DNA of 58,242 nt from Hydrogenoanaerobacterium sp032017025 (GTDB lineage: Bacteria; Bacillota; Clostridia; Oscillospirales; Ruminococcaceae): positions 1-58,242 of the forward strand of contig NZ_DALZQO010000020.1 in assembly GCF_032017025.1 (NCBI RefSeq). The letters are read 5' to 3'. A program made the position numbers and the translations under genes. This document shows positions 53,870 to 58,242 of this stretch, piece after piece (positions within the stretch are counted from its first letter, which is position 1; every line of letters begins with the position of its first letter). A model generated the notes under the pieces. It was not told where the DNA came from. It saw nothing but the letters and a program-made list of their open reading frames with translations, and did no database searches.

Positions 53870-54493
53870 ATGAAATGGAATCAGGTAGAGTTTGAGGCAT
53901 CATATGGTCTGTTTGAGCAGATTCCACCCTGTGAGACCATTGAGATCGCTTTTTCCGGAAGGTCAAACGTGGGTAAATCATCGCTGATTAATAAAATATT
54001 CAACCGCAAATCAATTGCCAGGGTAAGCTCCATGCCGGGTAAAACCACCACCATCAACTTCTTCCGGCTTGAGAATGTACGCTTTGCCGACCTGCCGGGC
54101 TACGGCTACGCCAAGGTTGCCAAAACCGAAAAGCAGCGCTGGTCAAACCTTATCAGCAATTATTTGCACAGCGACCGTGATATTGTACTGGTGTTTCAGC
54201 TGATTGATATGCGCCATGCACCCACCAAAGATGATTTGCAGATGATTGACTATCTGGTCGAGTCAGAGACCCCGTTTGTCATTGTGCTTACCAAGGTGGA
54301 TAAACTGAGACCTCGCCAGAGGGAAGAACGCCTTGCTGCGCTGCAAACTGAGTTGCCTTATGCTAATCAGATAACGATGATTGTTACCTCTGCCGAAACA
54401 GGCGAGGGTATGGATCAGATTCATGAGATTATCGAAGAGCTTGCGCAGGAAGAGCCCACCCTCGGCGAAGAGCCCCCGGAAACAAATCAATAA
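53870..54493 (+). CDS. engB: GTP-binding protein EngB (YsxC)
   Basis: A 207-residue ribosome-assembly GTPase with G1 GRSNVGKSS (from residue 30), G3 DLPGYGYAKV, G4 TKVDKL and G5 SAET. It helps mature the 50S subunit. The end is a short acidic extension (EEPTLGEEPPETNQ). The lon-engB order is conserved in Firmicutes. Confidence 0.95.
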   Translation: MKWNQVEFEASYGLFEQIPPCETIEIAFSGRSNVGKSSLINKIFNRKSIARVSSMPGKTTTINFFRLENVRFADLPGYGYAKVAKTEKQRWSNLISNYLHSDRDIVLVFQLIDMRHAPTKDDLQMIDYLVESETPFVIVLTKVDKLRPRQREERLAALQTELPYANQITMIVTSAETGEGMDQIHEIIEELAQEEPTLGEEPPETNQ

Positions 54494-54627
54494 TTTGCCT
54501 ATTTGCGCATAAAATGGTTCGTGCCCAATATAGCCTTATTGTTTTCTGCCCTGTGGAATAAGAGCGATTTTTTAGACCTTTAAAAGGATATGATATGCCG
54601 GTGCAGGCCGGCGGAACGGAGCTTATT

Positions 54628-55929
54628 ATGTTTGTATCAGATTGCTTAAATGTTAACGAACTGGGTCACCTCACCATTGGCGGTATGGATACCGTCGCGC
54701 TTGCCGAACAGTACGGAACTCCGCTTTATGTGATGGATGAGGAGCAGATACGCAGCAATTGCCGCAAATATAAAAGCTCGATCGACCGTTTTTACGGCGG
54801 GAACGGTATTGCTGCCTATGCAAGTAAGGCATTATGCTGCAAAGCTCTCTGCAAAATTGCAATGGAAGAGGGAATGGGGCTTGACGTGGTGTCTGGCGGC
54901 GAGCTGCATACCGCAATGAGTGTAGGCTTTCCCCCCGAGCATATCTTCTTCCATGGCAACAATAAAACCGTGGAGGAGCTGGTGACTGCACTTCAATACG
55001 GCGTTGGCAGAATCGTAGTTGATAACCTTACCGAGCTGGAGGTGCTCAACCAGCTTGCTCAGGCGCAGCACAAAAATGTAAACATCTTCTTCCGTATTAA
55101 ACCGGGAATCGACGCACATACCCATGATTTCGTCCGTACCGGTCAGATCGACAGCAAATTCGGTTTCGCACTCGAAACCGGTGAGGCCATGGAGGCAGTA
55201 AAACAGGCTTTTGCCTATAAGAACATTACGCTCAAGGGAATACACTGCCATATCGGTTCGCAGATTTTTGATATTGAACCGTTTGAACTCGCAGCGCAGG
55301 TGATGCTTGGCTTTGTTGCGGATATCAAGAGAGAAACAGGTGTAGAGCTGCAGGAGCTCAACCTCGGCGGCGGCTTTGGCATCAAATATGTACCCGATCA
55401 TCAGCCGGTGGAGTACGACCGCTATATGGAGCGTGTTTCCAAGGTGGTGCACGAAACCTGTGCCAATTTAGGGCTGCAAATTCCGTACATCATCATTGAG
55501 CCGGGGCGTTCGGTGGTGGGCAATGCAGGCATTACCCTGTATACCGTTGGTGCGGTAAAAAACATACCCGATGTTCGCACCTATGTTTCGGTGGATGGCG
55601 GTATGACCGACAACCCGCGTTATGCGCTGTACCACTCGGAATATCATGCCATGGTTGCCAATAAGGCAAACCAGCAGCGTGATATGACCGTCACCGTGGC
55701 GGGCAAATGCTGCGAAAGCGGAGATCTCATCGGCGAGGGTATGCTCATTCAAAAGGCACAGGCGGGCGATACACTGGCTGTGCTTGCGACGGGTGCCTAC
55801 AATTATTCCATGTCCTCCAACTACAACCGCCTTCCAAAGCCCCCTGTGGTAATGGTGAAGGACGGCAGCGCGAGGGTTGTTATAAAGCGTGAAACCTTTG
55901 ATGATATTCTTAAGAACGACTTGCTTTAA
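54628..55929 (+). CDS. lysA: Diaminopimelate decarboxylase
   Basis: A 433-residue PLP enzyme, the last step of lysine synthesis. The PLP lysine is K67 in AYASKALCC, and LNLGGGFGI, EPGRSVVG and the CESGD active-site Cys follow. ATG 54628 with GGAG 6 bases upstream gives the family start MFVSDCLNVN. ATG 54595 also has a good site (AAAAGGA) and would add 11 residues (MPVQAGGTELI). Confidence 0.94.
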   Translation: MFVSDCLNVNELGHLTIGGMDTVALAEQYGTPLYVMDEEQIRSNCRKYKSSIDRFYGGNGIAAYASKALCCKALCKIAMEEGMGLDVVSGGELHTAMSVGFPPEHIFFHGNNKTVEELVTALQYGVGRIVVDNLTELEVLNQLAQAQHKNVNIFFRIKPGIDAHTHDFVRTGQIDSKFGFALETGEAMEAVKQAFAYKNITLKGIHCHIGSQIFDIEPFELAAQVMLGFVADIKRETGVELQELNLGGGFGIKYVPDHQPVEYDRYMERVSKVVHETCANLGLQIPYIIIEPGRSVVGNAGITLYTVGAVKNIPDVRTYVSVDGGMTDNPRYALYHSEYHAMVANKANQQRDMTVTVAGKCCESGDLIGEGMLIQKAQAGDTLAVLATGAYNYSMSSNYNRLPKPPVVMVKDGSARVVIKRETFDDILKNDLL

Positions 55930-55975
55930 TATACAAATAATCACTTTTAAAACAAAAAAATTCATATTTATGTTG

Positions 55976-56006
55976 TTTACTTTCACGGTTTAGTATGTTA
56001 AACTAA
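55976..56006 (+). promoter_or_regulatory. Promoter of yerC with overlapping inverted repeat
   Basis: TTTACT (55976-55981), a 17-base spacer and TAAACT (55999-56004). The repeat TTAGT-N7-ACTAA (55990-56006) covers the -10 and is a candidate operator. Confidence 0.5.
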
Positions 56007-56095
56007 GGATGATCACTACTTTAACAAACACAAGCGTTAAATAGGCAGCTCTTTATTTTGCCGCACGCTTAACATAACTTTTGGAGGGCGTATTT

Positions 56096-56395
56096 ATGAA
56101 TTCAAAGCTGAAGGATATTAATGTCGAAATTTTATTCAAGGCGGTTCTTTCGCTGCAAACCATGGAGGAGTGCTATGATTTCTTTGATGATTTATGCACT
56201 GTTCCTGAGTTAAAAGCGCTGTCTCAGCGCCTTCAGGTTGCCAAAATGCTGGATGAGCATAAGGTTTACAGCGATATTGTCAATGTTACAGGTGCTTCCA
56301 CGGCTACCATCAGCAGGGTGAACCGTTCACTCAACTATGGTTGCGACGGTTATCGCATTATTTTCGACCGCCTGGATGCTCAAAAGAAGGATTAA
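56096..56395 (+). CDS. yerC: TrpR-like protein YerC/YecD family
   Basis: A 99-residue all-helical DNA-binding protein of the YerC/YecD group of the TrpR superfamily. The helix-turn-helix is around DIVNVTGASTATISRVNRSL. LTVPELKALSQRLQVA-type sequence precedes it. What it controls in clostridia is not known. ATG 56096 has TTGGAGG upstream. The methyltransferase starts 5 bases after it. Confidence 0.9.
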   Translation: MNSKLKDINVEILFKAVLSLQTMEECYDFFDDLCTVPELKALSQRLQVAKMLDEHKVYSDIVNVTGASTATISRVNRSLNYGCDGYRIIFDRLDAQKKD

Positions 56396-56400
56396 TTGCA

Positions 56401-57198
56401 ATGGCATACACCTATTTTGCCAATTATTACGACCGTTTGACAGGGAATGTATCTTACCCTGAAAGGGCGCGTTATTTCGATACAATTATGAAACAAAATA
56501 CAGACCATGTCGAATTACTACTGGATTTGGCATGTGGAACAGGCAGCCTATCGGCAGAGCTGGTAAACCTCGGTTACGATGTGATTGGGGTGGACAGCTC
56601 GGCTGAGATGCTGTCTTTTGCTGCGTCAAAAGCTCCGGGGGCATTATTTCTATGCCAGGACATGACTTCACTCAACCTTTACGGCACCATTGATGTCACT
56701 ATCTGTGCGCTTGACAGCCTCAACCACATGATTGAGGAACAGGAGCTGCAGCGGGCATTCGATAGGGTGGCTATGTTTACCGCACCCAGTGGGCTGTTTA
56801 TTTTTGATGTCAATACGGTGTATAAGCATCGTGCGGTGCTTGGCTGCAACACCTTTTTTTACGAAAATGAAGATTGCTGCTGCGTCTGGCAGAACGAATA
56901 CAATGAACATCATCATATCGTTACTATCGATCTTGATTTTTTTGTAAAAGAAGGGGAAAACTACCGCCGTGAAAGCGAAAACTTTTGTGAACGTGCCTAC
57001 ACCCCTGAGGAACTCGACGGCTTCATCAAAGCTGCAGGGCTTGAAACTATTGCTGTTTATGGAGACGATACATTAGATGCTCCTACAGAAACCACGCAGC
57101 GGCTGATCTATGTTACGCGCAAGTTACCGGTTGAACGCGGCGGAATTGCTGCAAACAACACCAAATCAATTCGCATTCGGAGGAAAACCAGATTATGA
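56401..57198 (+). CDS. SAM-dependent methyltransferase
   Basis: A 265-residue class I methyltransferase. The SAM-binding motif is LLDLACGTGSLSAEL, then GVDSSAEML and MTSLNLYGTIDVTICALDSLNHM. The C-terminal half is a beta-rich insertion common in small-molecule methyltransferases. The substrate is not predictable. ATG 56401 follows AAGAAGGA. Its stop overlaps the hslO start (ATGA). Confidence 0.85.
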   Translation: MAYTYFANYYDRLTGNVSYPERARYFDTIMKQNTDHVELLLDLACGTGSLSAELVNLGYDVIGVDSSAEMLSFAASKAPGALFLCQDMTSLNLYGTIDVTICALDSLNHMIEEQELQRAFDRVAMFTAPSGLFIFDVNTVYKHRAVLGCNTFFYENEDCCCVWQNEYNEHHHIVTIDLDFFVKEGENYRRESENFCERAYTPEELDGFIKAAGLETIAVYGDDTLDAPTETTQRLIYVTRKLPVERGGIAANNTKSIRIRRKTRL

Positions 57199-58073
57199 GT
57201 AAAATTGTACGGGCAATATCTGCAAACGGTGGTATCGTTTGCACGGCTATAGATTCTACCAGCATTGCCGCGAAAGCAGAGCAGGTACACAAAACTTCCG
57301 CCGTAGTTACAGCAGCAATTGGCAGGCTTGCTACTGCTGCATCAATGATGGGCTGTGCACTCAAGGGCGAGGAGGATTCTATCACCATACGCCTTGCGGG
57401 TAACGGCCCCGTAGGCTCTATCATCGCAGTATCCGATTCGCAGGGAAACCCGCGCGTCTATGTGCAGAACCCAATTGTTGAGTTGCCCCTCAACCAGTAT
57501 GGCAAGCTGGATGTCAAGGGTGCTGTGGGTACTTCAGGTAATCTGCAGGTGATTAAGGATATCGGTTTAAAAGAGCCATATATCGGCCAGATTCCCATTG
57601 TTTCGGGTGAAATTGCCGAGGACATTACAAGCTATTTCGCAATCAGCGAGCAGATTCCAACCGTTTGCGGGTTGGGGGTGCTGGTTAACCCCGATCTCAC
57701 CGTAAAGGCGGCTGGCGGTTATCTGGTGCAGCTTTTGCCCGGTGCAACCGATGAAGAAATCGACCATCTTGAGAAAAATGTAAACGGCCTGCCTGCCATT
57801 TCGGCGCTTATTGCCGAGGGCGCTACCCCCGAACAGGTGTGCTTTAAGGTATTAGAGGGCTTTGAGCCGAATATTTTAGACGAATCGCATGTGGAGTACC
57901 GCTGCAACTGCAGTAAGGAGCGTATTGAGCGTGCCCTTATTTCACTTGGCGGCAAAGAACTGGGCGACATGGCAACGGAGCAGCCCACTACAGAAGTTGC
58001 CTGCCATTTTTGCAATAAAAAGTATGTTTTTACGAGCAAAGACATTCAAGATCTTGCGTTAAATAGCCTGTAA
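57195..58073 (+). CDS. hslO: Hsp33 redox-regulated chaperone
   Basis: A 292-residue Hsp33, a holdase switched on by oxidation. The four zinc cysteines are C237 and C239 in CNC and C270 and C273 in CHFC. The N-terminal domain has RAISANGGIV and the GPVG-type core. CGGAGG precedes the ATG, which overlaps the previous stop. Confidence 0.95.
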   Translation: MSKIVRAISANGGIVCTAIDSTSIAAKAEQVHKTSAVVTAAIGRLATAASMMGCALKGEEDSITIRLAGNGPVGSIIAVSDSQGNPRVYVQNPIVELPLNQYGKLDVKGAVGTSGNLQVIKDIGLKEPYIGQIPIVSGEIAEDITSYFAISEQIPTVCGLGVLVNPDLTVKAAGGYLVQLLPGATDEEIDHLEKNVNGLPAISALIAEGATPEQVCFKVLEGFEPNILDESHVEYRCNCSKERIERALISLGGKELGDMATEQPTTEVACHFCNKKYVFTSKDIQDLALNSL

Positions 58074-58140
58074 ACATCAGGGTTTGTAGTACTTTAAAAG
58101 CTTTTCTAGTAAAAAAACAAAAAAATATATCGAAAATGCA

Positions 58141-58169
58141 TTGACAATATCCACAAGGTATAGTATAAT
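58141..58169 (+). promoter_or_regulatory. Consensus promoter of tRNA-Val
   Basis: TTGACA (58141-58146), exactly 17 bases, TATAAT (58164-58169): a perfect sigma-70-type promoter, as expected for a tRNA gene. Confidence 0.85.
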
Positions 58170-58206
58170 AAATCTCGTCGCTAAGGGCAAGGAAACAAAA
58201 TGATGT

Positions 58207-58242
58207 GGGAGCATAGCTCAGCTGGGAGAGCATCTGCCTTAC
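58207..58242 (+). tRNA. tRNA-Val (TAC anticodon), cut by the window end
   Basis: The first 36 bases of a tRNA: acceptor strand GGGAGCA, D arm GCTC-N-GAGC, anticodon stem TCTGC, then CT and TAC at positions 34-36, where the window ends. TAC reads valine codons. Confidence 0.9.

Noticed and set aside
54595..54627. Longer lysA start
   Set aside because: A good ribosome site exists, but the extra 11 residues are unlike the family start; kept as an alternative only.
1..58242. CRISPR array
   Set aside because: No regularly spaced repeats and no cas genes were seen.

Overview
The window is a 58 kb piece of a low-to-mid GC Firmicutes chromosome. The best guess is an anaerobic clostridium of the Ruminococcaceae/Oscillospiraceae type. 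The evidence is the gene order hprK-glcK-murB-rapZ-whiA-dnaE-pfkA, an NfnAB-type pair, an M23/M50 (SpoIVFA/SpoIVFB-like) pair next to two radical-SAM-associated genes, rplS-lepB-rbgA-rnhB-yraN, and tig-clpP-clpX-lon-engB. Genus-level identity cannot be read from the sequence.

Layout. Positions 1-10530 are accessory. They hold an AT-rich 1424-residue Mrr-nuclease/NACHT NTPase that looks like an Avs-type antiphage protein, a truncated ParA left from a conjugative element, and a DNA repair island. The island has an SOS-controlled Y-family polymerase with two small partner genes, facing a Ku plus ATP-dependent ligase end-joining operon. A small Cro/CI-type regulator and about 1 kb of non-coding but highly structured sequence follow. 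The region ends at a tRNA-Pro gene. Positions 10611-15122 carry potABCD behind a 290-base leader that folds like a translational riboswitch. Positions 15185-18601 hold a small membrane protein, an FAD oxidoreductase and a glycosyltransferase with a short assembly gap. Positions 18789-28470 are core carbon-control, cell-wall and replication genes. Positions 28713-34369 encode two secreted cell-wall hydrolase-like proteins. Positions 34372-36800 encode NfnAB. Positions 36831-41070 hold the M23/M50 pair and the two radical-SAM-associated genes. Positions 41077-47355 run from rplS through thrC to a phosphoesterase. Positions 47345-55929 hold the protein quality-control cluster and lysA. The window closes with a yerC-methyltransferase-hslO operon and the first half of a tRNA-Val gene.

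The most interesting signal is the potABCD leader (11010-11167). It has a closing stem, an inner stem and two hairpins around a three-way junction. A bulged strand in it can pair either with the loop of one hairpin or with the potA Shine-Dalgarno sequence. That is a complete on/off design in front of a polyamine transporter, and I do not recognise it as a known riboswitch class. Second is the structured stretch 9833-10530, which reads as one roughly 200-base RNA gene with its own promoter and terminator, or possibly one large ornate RNA.

All functional calls come from motif recognition by eye. No database or folding program was run.
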